This document shows positions 17,146 through 26,584 of a DNA stretch of 64,000 nucleotides, one piece after another. This stretch comes from Clostridium_I sp047718555 (GTDB lineage: Bacteria; Bacillota; Clostridia; Clostridiales; Clostridiaceae). The notes beneath the pieces are model-generated. The model was not told where the DNA came from. It saw nothing but the letters and a program-made list of their open reading frames with translations, and did not search any database. Location of the stretch: assembly GCF_047718555.1 (NCBI RefSeq), contig NZ_JBDNRK010000016.1, positions 15,254-79,253 of the forward strand. The letters are read 5' to 3'. Each line of letters begins with the position of its first letter. The stretch's first letter is position 1. Both the position numbers and the translations under genes were made by a program.

Positions 17146-17910
17146 TTAAAACTTTACTCTGAGTAATCTAGTACAACAATAATTTCCTGATTTGAATTGT
17201 GTTTTTAAGGAATTGTGATTATAATACCAACATCCTGATATTGCTTTTTTCCTTCTGGTTTTTACAATATCTTTTAATCCATTTAATATGCTAGTTCCAA
17301 TTCCCAACCTTCTAAATTCTTTCCTAACAAACATACCAATACTTTGTAAATCCTCTCTGATTATACCAGCTTCAATTACCCCAAAGCCTACTAATTCGTT
17401 TTCTTTTTCTGCTATATAAATACATCCTTTACTTATATATTTATTTATATCATCAAAAAAATCATCACTATATTTTTCTACTATTTGTTTATCTGAAGCT
17501 GTAGCAATTCTCAAACTTATATATTCCTTATTAACAACATTATTGATATTTAAATCTCTAGTAAAATATGCTTGTTTCTCTATATTATTAAAATTATCCA
17601 AACAAAGGCTTAGTAAAAGTTCATCTCCAGTAGGAACAAAAGCCTCTGATACCTCTTCAAGGTATTTTACCTTCATAAATATCTCTTGTGCTAAATAGCT
17701 ATACTTTTTCTCTAAATTAAATAATGTTATTAGTCTCTTATCGCAAATACCACAATATCCAATTATTTCTCCATTGAATATTATATTATAGAAATTAGAT
17801 TTAATAACATGTTTTTCCCAAAATGAATCAACTAGTATATCATTTTCATTATAATATCTACATACTTTTTCCTTAATCTTATTAAATTTGCACATTTCAA
17901 ATTTAACCAT
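17146..17910 (-). CDS. GNAT-family N-acetyltransferase
   Basis: A 254-residue protein. The N-terminal half is divergent; the C-terminal half is a GNAT domain with IGMFVRKEFRRLGIGTSILN and the ending GCWYYNHNSLKTQFKSGNYC, a pattern shared with a clostridial GNAT subgroup of unknown substrate. Convergent with the acetyltransferase at 16169 and separated from it by one terminator. Confidence 0.82.
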   Translation of the reverse strand: MVKFEMCKFNKIKEKVCRYYNENDILVDSFWEKHVIKSNFYNIIFNGEIIGYCGICDKRLITLFNLEKKYSYLAQEIFMKVKYLEEVSEAFVPTGDELLLSLCLDNFNNIEKQAYFTRDLNINNVVNKEYISLRIATASDKQIVEKYSDDFFDDINKYISKGCIYIAEKENELVGFGVIEAGIIREDLQSIGMFVRKEFRRLGIGTSILNGLKDIVKTRRKKAISGCWYYNHNSLKTQFKSGNYCCTRLLRVKF

Positions 17911-18229
17911 TATATAATCCTCCTTGTATTTTGTACTAACATAGTTATTGTTAATATCTGCCTTACAAAAAAGAAAACAGGCATAGCAAAATACTATACC
18001 TGTAATATATAACCCGTTAAGTGTCAGTTTTGTATTTTCTTTAAGGCATTATAGGTATAACAAATAAAGTTGGAAAACCAACAAATTTACTATACTAAAT
18101 AAATTAATAAATGCTTATTACAGAACAATTAACAAACAGACACCACCCTTTTAAAAATTATATATTCAATATATCATTTTTATATTATTTTATCAATACC
18201 ACCTAGATTTAAACGCTTATCAAATTTTG
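17911..18229. other. Intergenic region between GNAT gene and thiamine operon
   Basis: Divergent promoter region, AT-rich, with no gene or repeat I can support. Confidence 0.4.
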
Positions 18230-18258
18230 TTGAAATTATTAAAAGCATGTGATATAAT
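18230..18258 (+). promoter_or_regulatory. Sigma-A promoter of the thiamine operon
   Basis: TTGAAA at 18230-18235 and TATAAT at 18253-18258 are separated by exactly 17 bases. The TPP aptamer begins about 8 bases downstream, so the transcript would start almost at the aptamer. Confidence 0.8.
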
Positions 18259-18265
18259 TTTTCCG

Positions 18266-18425
18266 AAAAGGGGAGCCTGGATACAGGCTGAGAGGAAGTT
18301 TACACTTCGACCCATAACTTGATTCGGATAATACCGACGTAAGGAAATATTTAATTTGTACTTTTACTTGTATATTTTATGAGTATAAATGGAATATGCC
18401 TTATTTTGGTGTATTCTATTTTTTA
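18266..18425 (+). ncRNA. TPP riboswitch with terminator
   Basis: A classical thiamine pyrophosphate aptamer: GGGGAGCC (18269-), GGCTGAGAGG, a small GAAG/CTTC extra arm, GACCC, CTTGATTCGGATAATACCG and CGTAAGGAAAT ending near 18350. A 10-bp hairpin (GGAATATGCC at 18391-18400 with GGTGTATTCT at 18408-18417) followed by a T-run is the terminator. TPP binding should stop transcription of the thiazole transporter and kinase genes. Confidence 0.93.
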
Positions 18426-18492
18426 TGCTTCAAAGATTATTTCTTTGGTAAGTGATAGAGAAGCGTCTTGAACTTATATAGCAAAAATACAA

Positions 18493-18664
18493 CCAAATAG
18501 CGATGGAACTTGTGTTTCAAGGTGAGAGGAAGCTTTTGAGCTTCGACCGACTTGTATGGCTTATGTCATATAGGAAATTGCTATTTAGGTGCACTGCAGC
18601 TATACCTTCATGATGTGTTTATTTTCTATATGACATAGCAGGAAAATAAATATTATTAGGGAGG
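18493..18664 (+). ncRNA. Second, diverged TPP-like aptamer with its own switching helix
   Basis: AAATAGCGA (18495-18503) and TTGCTATTT (18578-18586) form a 9-bp P1. Inside are a CTTG/CAAG arm, GTGAGAGGAAGC, an AAGC/GCTT arm, GACC, ACTTG and TAGGAAAT, all in TPP order. The conserved L5 GATAAT and CGTAAG stretch are replaced by a 6-bp hairpin TATGGC-TTAT-GTCATA. Bases 18562-18573 are perfectly complementary to 18626-18637, which would break P5 and P1; 18618-18626 also pairs with 18642-18650. The ribosome site GGGAGG (about 18659) follows, so control of translation or of leader folding is plausible. Confidence 0.7.
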
Positions 18665-18673
18665 TTTTTTATT

Positions 18674-19231
18674 ATGGAAAGAAACTCAAAATTATTAAGC
18701 AAAATCATGCTGGCAATAATGGTTGCTATGGGAGTTGTAATTTCACCAATATTGCGTTTGGAAGGAATGTGTCCTATGTCTAGCGTTATTAACATTGTAT
18801 GTGCAGTGATTCTTGGACCATGGTATGCACTATTATGTGCTGTAATTATAGGAATTCTAAGAATGACACTAATGGGAATTCCACCTTTAGCTTTAACTGG
18901 TGCAGTATTTGGAGCCGCATTATCTGGAATTCTATATAGGAGATCTAATGGAAAAATAATTTTTGCAGTTTTAGGTGAAGTTATAGGAACAGGTATTATC
19001 GGAGCTGTAGCATCATATCCTGTTATGAGATTTATCTGGGGTAAAGCAGGACTTACATGGTTATTTTATATACCATTATTTTTTACAGCAACAATTATTG
19101 GAGGAACAATTGCTTTCATATTCCTAAGAGCACTAAATAAAATAGGTGTACTTACAAAAATTCAGAAAAACCTGGGGGCAAAGGTATATGATAAATCAAG
19201 AGATGATGATAGAGAGCTTACTGCAAATTAA
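18674..19231 (+). CDS. thiW: ThiW, thiazole-specific ECF transporter S component
   Basis: A 185-residue integral membrane protein with about five or six helices matching ThiW throughout (LRLEGMCPMSSVINIVCAVI and MGIPPLALTGAVFGAALSG are typical). As the substrate-binding S component of an ECF transporter it takes up hydroxyethylthiazole, using shared EcfA/A'/T subunits encoded elsewhere. It is first in an operon with thiM and lies behind two TPP-type aptamers, which fits salvage of the thiazole half of thiamine. Confidence 0.93.
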   Translation: MERNSKLLSKIMLAIMVAMGVVISPILRLEGMCPMSSVINIVCAVILGPWYALLCAVIIGILRMTLMGIPPLALTGAVFGAALSGILYRRSNGKIIFAVLGEVIGTGIIGAVASYPVMRFIWGKAGLTWLFYIPLFFTATIIGGTIAFIFLRALNKIGVLTKIQKNLGAKVYDKSRDDDRELTAN

Positions 19232-20024
19232 GCGTAATGTTAGAGTAGAAAAACCACTCATTCATTGCATTACAAATCCAATTTCGATAAATGATTGTGC
19301 AAATGTTGTACTCGCTGCTGGTGCAAAGCCTATTATGGCAGAACATCCTCTAGAAGTTTCACAAATTACTGCTGTTTCAAAAGGATTAGCGGTTAATCTT
19401 GGGAATATAACGGATGTTAGAATGAAGTCAATGCTTATTTCAGGCAAAACAGCCAATGAAAAGAAAATTCCACATATAATTGATCTTGTAGGTGTAGGTT
19501 GTAGCAAACTTCGCTTGGATTATGCAAAAAAATTTATTGAAGCGTGTCACCCGAATGTTATTAAGGGCAATATGTCTGAAATAAAAGCACTTTGTGATAT
19601 TAAAAGTGATGCAAAGGGAATTGATGTTGGACAATCTGATATTATAACAGATGAAAATATTTATGAAAGTATAAGTATGTTAAAAGCATTGTCACTGAAA
19701 ATAAGTTCTGTTATTGCCGTAACAGGAGTTGTAGATGTGATAACAAATGGTACATACACATATTTAATAAGAAATGGCTGTGAGATGCTTTCAATGATAA
19801 CCGGCACAGGATGTATGCTTACAGCACTTACAGCAAGTTATATTTCCTCTGGAGATATACTTTATGGAACTATTCTTGCAGCAGTATTAATGGGGATATG
19901 TGGTGAACTTTCTCAAGATGCGAAAGGAACAGGCAGTTTTAGAACTGAGCTTATAGATAATATGTTTAGTATTTCTGATTATATAATAATGAAAAAAATT
20001 AAATGTACTCTTGTAGAAAGGTAG
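19188..20024 (+). CDS. thiM: Hydroxyethylthiazole kinase
   Basis: Phosphorylates 4-methyl-5-(2-hydroxyethyl)thiazole for thiamine salvage. From the ATG at 19188 it has 278 residues; the frame is open further upstream, but family members begin close to this point, and AAAGG/GGGGG lies just before it. Conserved features include PLIHCITNPISINDCANVVL, the EHPLEV substrate region, KGNMSE and the catalytic MITGTGCMLTA. It overlaps the end of thiW by about 44 bases in another frame, implying coupling. Confidence 0.93.
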   Translation: MINQEMMIESLLQIKRNVRVEKPLIHCITNPISINDCANVVLAAGAKPIMAEHPLEVSQITAVSKGLAVNLGNITDVRMKSMLISGKTANEKKIPHIIDLVGVGCSKLRLDYAKKFIEACHPNVIKGNMSEIKALCDIKSDAKGIDVGQSDIITDENIYESISMLKALSLKISSVIAVTGVVDVITNGTYTYLIRNGCEMLSMITGTGCMLTALTASYISSGDILYGTILAAVLMGICGELSQDAKGTGSFRTELIDNMFSISDYIIMKKIKCTLVER

Positions 20025-20032
20025 TCTCAAAA

Positions 20033-20072
20033 AAATAGCAGCCTATATAACAATTGGCTGCTACTATTTTTT
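20033..20072 (+). terminator. Intrinsic terminator of thiW-thiM
   Basis: AGCAGCC (20037-20043) pairs with GGCTGCT (20056-20062), extended by AAT/ATT, and is followed by TATTTTTTAT. Confidence 0.85.
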
Positions 20073-20134
20073 ATAACTAATAATAAAAATAAAGCCCCAG
20101 AAACTTCCCAGAGCTGCTTTACTTATTATCACTG

Positions 20135-20272
20135 CATAAACAGAGTTCTTTGTTTCAGGTGGAGTTTTTTTCTCCAGCTGAAACTTAGAAATCGTTATCC
20201 AGGGACGTAGCAGCCGTTATCTCCCACTTTAATAGAAGATGGGAGTATTACGGATGGTAGTCATCGGATAAA
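20135..20272 (-). repeat. Family A palindromic repeat, copy 1 (138 bp)
   Basis: Read on the minus strand it starts TTTATCCGATGACTACC, has a hairpin built from CTCCCATCTT/AAGTGGGAG within CCGTAAT/ATAACGG arms, a linker TACGTCCCTGGATAACG, ATTTCTAAG, a second hairpin TTTCAGCTGGAG/CTCCACCTGAAA and the end CAAAGAACTCTGTTTATG. It is nearly identical to the copy at 60661. No coding frame is convincing. It lies between the thiM terminator and the polC stop. Confidence 0.85.
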
Positions 20273-20334
20273 AGTGATTTACTTTAGTTGAATAGTACTT
20301 GGCACTATCACCCCATAGTATGAGCTTTAACCTG

Positions 20335-23300
20335 TTAAACTACATCAAAAAAGCTCAATTGATCTTTTTCAGGAAGACCTTTTAAACATCCAAACTTTTT
20401 AAGTGAATCTATAGCGGAATTTCCTATTTTAGCACGTTTCTTTAGATCTTCTACAGAACTTATAGGCGTTTCCTCTTGTACTGCATTATATATACCTTCT
20501 GCTGCCACATTTCCCATACCTGATATACTATTTATAGGCGGCCTTAAACCCTCCTCCTCTACCAGGAATTGTGTAGCGTGGGACTTATACAAATCAATAG
20601 GAAGGAATTTAATACCTCTCTCGTACATTTCCAAGACCAATTCTAGGTCATCGTACATATCCTTATCCTTAGGAGGAGCCTGCATTCCCATACTTTCAAT
20701 TTCCTTCATCTTTGCTTTAACCTTTTCTTTTCCAAAAATCATAAATTCTGCATCAAAGGCCTTTGCCCTTATGGTAAAGAATGCTACATAATAGGCCTTA
20801 GGTATGTGAACCTTAAACCAGGCTATTCTGAAGGCCATCATTACGTAAGCTGCTGCATGAGCCTTAGGAAACATATATTTTATCTTTTTACAGGAATCTA
20901 TATACCATTCTGGCACCTCGTGTTCCCTCATTAAAGCCTCATATTCCACAAATTTAGGATCCTTAAGCGCCTTTCCCTTACGTACAGTTTCCATTATCTT
21001 AAAGGCAGAGTTTGGAGGCAAACCTTTTTTAATAAGATAAATCATTATATCATCTCTTGTACATACTGCCTCACTTAAGGTAACTATTCCTTGATCAATT
21101 AAGTCCTTGGCATTTCCCAGCCATACGTCAGTACCGTGGGAAAGTCCTGATATACATATCAAATCTGTAAAGGCTTTTGGCATTGTATCTAAAAGCATTC
21201 CTCGTACGAACTTGGTACCAAACTCAGGAATACCAAAAGTTCCCACCTTAGAATTTATCTGCTCCGGTGTTACACCTAGAGCATCCGTAGACGAAAATAT
21301 AGACATTGTCTCCTTATCATCCATAAGTATCTTTTGGGGATCTACTCCGGTTATATCCTGCAGCATTCTTATAACTGTTGGATCGTCGTGACCCAGTATA
21401 TCCAGCTTCAATAGGTTCTGATCAATGGAGTGATAGTCAAAATGGGTTGTTATAATATCCGAATTTGAATCATCAGCAGGATGCTGAACGGGACAAAATT
21501 CAAAAATTTCTCTTCCCTTAGGCACAACTATGATTCCACCAGGATGCTGCCCTGAGGTTCTTTTTATTCCTGTACAGCCATTTGAGATTCTCATGATTTC
21601 TGCCTTATTTACTGTAAGATTTTTTTCATCAAAATACTTTTTTACGTATCCAAAGGCTGTTTTTTCCGCTATGGTACCTATGGTTCCGGCCTTAAAGGTT
21701 GTGCCCTTTCCAAAGATAACCTCTGTATATCTATGGGCCTTTGCCTGATATTCCCCTGAAAAGTTTAAGTCTATATCCGGCTCCTTATCTCCATTAAATC
21801 CTAAGAAGGTTTCGAAGGGGATATCTATGCCATCCTTAAACAGCTTTTCTCCACATACAGGACAAGTCTTATCCGGCAAATCAAAACCGTTTTTAAAGCC
21901 GTAATCCGTAAAATCCGAATACTTGCATTTTGGACACCTGTAATGAGGAGGCAGTGCATTTACTTCCGTTATACCAGTCATATATGCTACTACAGAAGAA
22001 CCAACGGAACCTCTGGAACCAACCAAATATCCATCCTCATTTGATTTCCATACTAGTTTTTGAGCGATTATATACATTACGGAGAAACCATTTTTTATAA
22101 TGGAATCCAGCTCCTTCTCCAATCTTTGCTGAACTAGCTCAGGAATAGGATCCCCATACAGTTCATGGGCCTTTTCATAAGTAATATCCTTAATGGTCTG
22201 CTCACAGCCATCTATATGCGGCGTAGCTTTTACCGGTGATATTGGACTTATCTGCTCACACATATCCGCTATCTTATTAGTATTTGTAACTACCACCTCA
22301 TAGGCCTTTTCCCTTCCTAAATAGGAGAACTCCTGAAGCATCTCCTCAGTGGTCCTTAAATATAAAGGAGCCTGATTATCTGCATCCTTAAAGCCTTGCC
22401 CTGCTTCCAGTATACGTCTGTATATTTCATCCTCAGGATCCATGAAATGAACATCACCCGTAGCCACTACAAGCTTATTCAGCTTTTCTCCAAGGTGTAC
22501 AATCTTTTTATTGATTTCCTTTAGAAATTCTCTATCAGGTACCTGCTCTTGCCTTACTAAATAATCATTATTCCCTAGAGGCTGGATTTCCAGATAATCG
22601 TATTCCTCTGCAATAGCTTCAATTTCCTCATCAGATTTTCCAAGAAGTATTGCCTGATACAATTCTCCTTCACTGCAGGCACTACCGAGGATTAATCCCT
22701 CTGAATATTTTCTATACATGCTCTTTAATATACGTGGCTTTTTGTAGAAATAATCCAAATTTGAGTAAGATACAAGTTTATACAAATTCTTTAAACCAAC
22801 ATAATCTTTTGCAAATATTATTGCATGATATGTTCTAAGCTTTTTATATTCTTGTTTTTTAGCCTCTTCATCTGAACCATATAAATCTATATCCTCAAGG
22901 CTTTGTGCTCCTCTTTCCTTTAGCTTTTCAAGCATTACCTGAAACACCTTAACAGTAGTATCAACATCATCTAAGGCTCTGTGAGCAACTTCAACTTTTA
23001 TACCAAGGTTTTTAGCAATTCTTCCTAATTTATAGGTTTTAAAATCAGGGAAAATCTCCTGTGCTAAGGACAAGGTATCCAAATATGTAAAATCGAAGTC
23101 ATAGCCTAAAACTCTAGCATTATGCTTTAAAAAGCCCACATCAAATCCAGCATTATGAGCAACCAATACACTACCCTTAATAAATTCCAACATCTTAGGG
23201 AAAACTTGTTCTATGGTTTCAGCATTTCTTACCATATCATCAGTTATATTAGTAACCTCAATAACCCTTGCTGGAATCGGTTTTTCAGGATTCACAAAGC

Positions 23301-24678
23301 AGCTGAATTTATCTATTACCTTTCCATCTTGAAGTTTCATTATTCCTATTTCAGTAATTTTTTCAGTTACTGGTGAAAAGCCTGTGGTTTCCAAATCCAA
23401 CACACAATAGGTGGTATCGATACTTTGTCCCTTGGGATTTGTTACTGATGGCTTTTTATCCGGTGCTAAATAGGCTTCCACTCCATATATCACCTTCATG
23501 TCAGGATTATTTCTTCCTAAAAGCTTATGGGCTTCTGGAAAGGCCTGCACCACTCCATGATCCGTTATGGCAATAGATTTCATTCCCCAACTCATGGCTC
23601 TTTTAATTAAATCAGTAGCACTGGTCATGGCATCCATTTGGCTCATCTGTGTATGCATATGCAGCTCTACTCTCTTCACCTCTGCATTATCCTGCCTCTT
23701 AGCTCTCCTTACGCCTGCTGTTTCTATTATAGTATTGGCAATCATCTCAACTTCCCCGGAAAATTTGCTATAACCTGCATTTCCTACAAGCCTAACGCCC
23801 TTAGCTTTTTTAAGCCTAGATAATACCTCACCATCTTCACCGGGCTTCAAGAAGGACTTACAAGTCATGGAGCTTGAGCCGTCATATAGATCAAAGGAAA
23901 CTAATGTTTTTCCGCTCTTTAATTCCCTTGCTTCCATATTGGATATTTCACCCTCTAAAGCTACCCTTCCCTCATCCGGTGTAATGTCAGTAATCTTTAT
24001 TACAGGTTCCTTAATCTTAGCGTTTCTGCCTAATATTAAGGATGAATCAACCTTTTTACCACCATCGGTTTCTGCTTTTACTTCCGGTTTTTTATCTGCA
24101 GCTTCCTTAGGTAATTTAGGAGCATTATTGCTTAGAGCAGCCTTAACTTCCTTTGAAATAGCAAGTATTTCCTGTTCACGTGCTTCCTCTTGAAGTATTA
24201 ATTCTTCACTGCTTATATTATCAACAAAATTTATATTATATGTAGTACCGTAAAGGGTTTTTATTGCCTTATGAAGCTGCTTATCATAATTCATGGCTTT
24301 TAAAAAACCTGATACCGCAATTTTAAAATTAAAATTTATGGTATTCTTATCTACTTTAATTTCACTATTATTTAGCACTGTTTTTAAGACAGGCTGTTTA
24401 TCTGCCAGTAAAAACACAATATTTTTAAGTTCCTCTTCTATGGGCTTTTTATCCATTCCATCAGTATACTTTACAGAAATTATAGAATCTTCTAAGGCAA
24501 ATCTTTTCCTTATAAACCTGTTAAGATCTTCAAATTCTCTTATTTCAATATATTTATCTGAACTGATTTCCATATCTAGACGTTTGCTTTTTTTGCTTAA
24601 TACTACCGATTCTACAATGGCAGTATTTATGTTACCATTTGCTGCATAATCACTAAAAATTTCATTTATTCTTTTCAT
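20335..24678 (-). CDS. polC: DNA polymerase III, alpha subunit PolC type
   Basis: The Gram-positive replicative polymerase with built-in proofreading, 1447 residues, full family length. Order: N-terminal tau-binding-like region, OB-fold (about 225-320), first part of the PHP domain (ELHMHTQMSQMDAM), inserted DnaQ-type 3'-5' exonuclease (YCVLDLETTGFSP, with HNAGFDVGFL and HRALDDVDTT), second part of PHP, palm/fingers with the zinc site (CPKC and CPVC), the PDIDLNFSGEYQ catalytic segment, and C-terminal helix-hairpin-helix and tail (KKFGCLKGLPEKDQLSFFD). Catalytic aspartates are present. No frame breaks. Starts at ATG 24678 and appears monocistronic. Confidence 0.97.
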   Translation of the reverse strand: MKRINEIFSDYAANGNINTAIVESVVLSKKSKRLDMEISSDKYIEIREFEDLNRFIRKRFALEDSIISVKYTDGMDKKPIEEELKNIVFLLADKQPVLKTVLNNSEIKVDKNTINFNFKIAVSGFLKAMNYDKQLHKAIKTLYGTTYNINFVDNISSEELILQEEAREQEILAISKEVKAALSNNAPKLPKEAADKKPEVKAETDGGKKVDSSLILGRNAKIKEPVIKITDITPDEGRVALEGEISNMEARELKSGKTLVSFDLYDGSSSMTCKSFLKPGEDGEVLSRLKKAKGVRLVGNAGYSKFSGEVEMIANTIIETAGVRRAKRQDNAEVKRVELHMHTQMSQMDAMTSATDLIKRAMSWGMKSIAITDHGVVQAFPEAHKLLGRNNPDMKVIYGVEAYLAPDKKPSVTNPKGQSIDTTYCVLDLETTGFSPVTEKITEIGIMKLQDGKVIDKFSCFVNPEKPIPARVIEVTNITDDMVRNAETIEQVFPKMLEFIKGSVLVAHNAGFDVGFLKHNARVLGYDFDFTYLDTLSLAQEIFPDFKTYKLGRIAKNLGIKVEVAHRALDDVDTTVKVFQVMLEKLKERGAQSLEDIDLYGSDEEAKKQEYKKLRTYHAIIFAKDYVGLKNLYKLVSYSNLDYFYKKPRILKSMYRKYSEGLILGSACSEGELYQAILLGKSDEEIEAIAEEYDYLEIQPLGNNDYLVRQEQVPDREFLKEINKKIVHLGEKLNKLVVATGDVHFMDPEDEIYRRILEAGQGFKDADNQAPLYLRTTEEMLQEFSYLGREKAYEVVVTNTNKIADMCEQISPISPVKATPHIDGCEQTIKDITYEKAHELYGDPIPELVQQRLEKELDSIIKNGFSVMYIIAQKLVWKSNEDGYLVGSRGSVGSSVVAYMTGITEVNALPPHYRCPKCKYSDFTDYGFKNGFDLPDKTCPVCGEKLFKDGIDIPFETFLGFNGDKEPDIDLNFSGEYQAKAHRYTEVIFGKGTTFKAGTIGTIAEKTAFGYVKKYFDEKNLTVNKAEIMRISNGCTGIKRTSGQHPGGIIVVPKGREIFEFCPVQHPADDSNSDIITTHFDYHSIDQNLLKLDILGHDDPTVIRMLQDITGVDPQKILMDDKETMSIFSSTDALGVTPEQINSKVGTFGIPEFGTKFVRGMLLDTMPKAFTDLICISGLSHGTDVWLGNAKDLIDQGIVTLSEAVCTRDDIMIYLIKKGLPPNSAFKIMETVRKGKALKDPKFVEYEALMREHEVPEWYIDSCKKIKYMFPKAHAAAYVMMAFRIAWFKVHIPKAYYVAFFTIRAKAFDAEFMIFGKEKVKAKMKEIESMGMQAPPKDKDMYDDLELVLEMYERGIKFLPIDLYKSHATQFLVEEEGLRPPINSISGMGNVAAEGIYNAVQEETPISSVEDLKKRAKIGNSAIDSLKKFGCLKGLPEKDQLSFFDVV

Positions 24679-25019
24679 GGCATTCTTTAACCTCTCTTCA
24701 AAATTTTTAGCACTTTATTATTATATAGGAAGACTTATCCTTTGTCATGTAGAAAAAAATTGAAGGCAAAGAAAAAGCACTCAAACTGCAACGATTAGTG
24801 TGCTTTTTTCTTAATCAAATCATTATTTTATTCATCTAACATTCCTAAAACAAAATAGATGTTTAAAGAATTCTTCATGTTACTAACACTAATCGTTTCT
24901 TATTTATATTTTACCAAAATTTTATATAAAATATAACTAAAGATAAACATATATTTTGTAATTTACTTAGATTATGATACGCTTTAAAAGAATGTTATCT
25001 CTCCTAAAGCCAGTCATTA
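24679..25019. other. Intergenic region between adh and polC with terminator and long-range inverted repeat
   Basis: A minus-strand terminator for the upstream alcohol dehydrogenase lies at 24770-24809 (AAGCAC/GTGCTT plus T-run on that strand). A 12-nt perfect inverted repeat (24790-24801 AACGATTAGTGT, 24886-24897 ACACTAATCGTT) spans part of that hairpin, so two foldings compete. No gene seen. Confidence 0.55.
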
Positions 25020-26231
25020 TTATAACTTTAAATTTCTTAAAAGTTCTTCACACTCATTAATTCTAATTATTTTAGGTACTGGATAGCCTGGATTTCCTTC
25101 TTTAATAGCTCTTTGCGCAATTAACGGTATATCCTCTTCCCTTAGCTCTTTAATGCCTAAAGGAATATTCATATTTTTATTCATATCCTTTATCTTTGAT
25201 ATTAATTTTAGAGCTAAATCTTCTTGGGATTCATTTTTATTCCCTAAATTTGAATAAATAGAAATTTTAGATAACTTTTCATAAACTGATTCTCCATAAT
25301 ATTCCAACATCTTAGGAAGTATTATGGCATTAGCTAGACCATGAGCTACTCCATACAAACCACCAATACTATGAGCTATTGCATGTACATATCCTACATT
25401 AGCCCTAGTAAAGGCTTCTCCAGCATAATTTGATGCCATTAACATAAAATTACGACATTCAACATTGGTTCCATCTTTATATACAATTTCTAAATTATCT
25501 ATAATTATTTTTGCTGCCTTCAGTGCTTTGTCATTTGTATAACTTGTTCCATTTTTACCCACATAAGCTTCAATAGCATGAGTTAATGCATCCATTCCAG
25601 TTGAAGCAGTGAGATGTTGTGGAACCCCAACAGTTAATTCTGGATCCAATATTGCAAAATCCGGTACAAGTTTAAAATCTGCAATTGCATATTTTTCATG
25701 TGTGATTGAATCTGTTACTACTGCTGCAACGGTAGCTTCTGAACCACTTCCTGCTGTAGTAGGCACTGCAAAAAGAGGTGGTATAGGTTTTTTTACTTTT
25801 AAAAAGCCTCTTAAATCTTTAATTTGTAACTTACTATTAGTAGCTCTTGCTGCCACCACCTTTGCACAATCAATTGGAGAACCTCCTCCAATTGCAGCTA
25901 TAGCATTACAATTGCTATTTTGATAAACTTTCAGACATTCCTCAATATTTCCTATGGTTGGATTAGGCTTTACACTATCATAAATCTCATAATCAACATT
26001 ATTTTCTTTTAGCTTTTCTAAAAAATTATTCAATAATCCTGATTTCATTATAGTTTTGCTTACTATAATTAGTGCCTTATCAATATGCTGCTCTTTCATT
26101 ATATCTGATAACTTATTTACACTACCTGCACCAGACACTAATTTAGGTTCTTTGAACTTAACAAGTTTAGTTCCTGTTCTAACTACTGCCTGAATTGTTC
26201 TATAATATACTTTTTTTAATATCCAAATCAT
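25020..26231 (-). CDS. Iron-containing alcohol dehydrogenase
   Basis: A 403-residue group III (Fe) alcohol dehydrogenase. The NAD(P) motif GGGSPIDCAKVV, the TTAGSGSEAT loop and the iron ligands are visible: D and H in GMDALTHAIEAY, H in YVHAIAHSIGG and H in GVAHGLANAI. Family members reduce aldehydes to alcohols or oxidise diols in fermentation; the exact substrate is uncertain. The start follows GGAGAGGG. It lies 42 bases downstream of a small HXXEE remnant and is divergent from a TetR gene, its likely regulator. About 20 N-terminal residues exceed the family's usual start. Confidence 0.92.
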   Translation of the reverse strand: MIWILKKVYYRTIQAVVRTGTKLVKFKEPKLVSGAGSVNKLSDIMKEQHIDKALIIVSKTIMKSGLLNNFLEKLKENNVDYEIYDSVKPNPTIGNIEECLKVYQNSNCNAIAAIGGGSPIDCAKVVAARATNSKLQIKDLRGFLKVKKPIPPLFAVPTTAGSGSEATVAAVVTDSITHEKYAIADFKLVPDFAILDPELTVGVPQHLTASTGMDALTHAIEAYVGKNGTSYTNDKALKAAKIIIDNLEIVYKDGTNVECRNFMLMASNYAGEAFTRANVGYVHAIAHSIGGLYGVAHGLANAIILPKMLEYYGESVYEKLSKISIYSNLGNKNESQEDLALKLISKIKDMNKNMNIPLGIKELREEDIPLIAQRAIKEGNPGYPVPKIIRINECEELLRNLKL

Positions 26232-26273
26232 ATTTCCCTCTCCATATTACCTTATTTTTAATTAACATTAATA

Positions 26274-26426
26274 CTAAGCTGGAACTGTAGTTGAAATAGC
26301 AGGTATATATTTTTTAAATACTATCCATTGAATTATATGAACTACTAATATAATTTCTTCAAAATCATGTAACATAAATACAAGTGGCAATAACCAAATA
26401 ATACTTATAAATTTTACATCCCCCAT
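26274..26426 (-). pseudogene. HXXEE-domain protein, internally deleted (50 residues)
   Basis: A 50-codon frame with a good GGGAG site and ATG at 26426. It starts GDVKFISIIWLLPLVFMLHD followed by FEEI, the signature start of HXXEE membrane proteins, which are usually 150-190 residues. It then passes straight to HIIQWIVFKKYIPAI, which looks like the family's C-terminal helix. About 100 residues appear to be missing in frame. It lies immediately upstream of the alcohol dehydrogenase on the same strand. Confidence 0.55.
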
Positions 26427-26584
26427 TCACTTTTCTCCCTTTCTATCTATTTCCCTTAGCCAAGAAAATATATCAAGTTCTAATATATCTAGAAAAACTA
26501 CTTACATATATAATATAATATAATCAGTACTTTACTTTCGATAGCATTTTAGTAACTTAATATCTATAATAGGAAGTGTTTTAA

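Noticed and set aside
20335..24678. Many open frames on the plus strand opposite polC
   Set aside because: All are antisense shadows of a long intact gene; none has a ribosome site with a recognisable protein.
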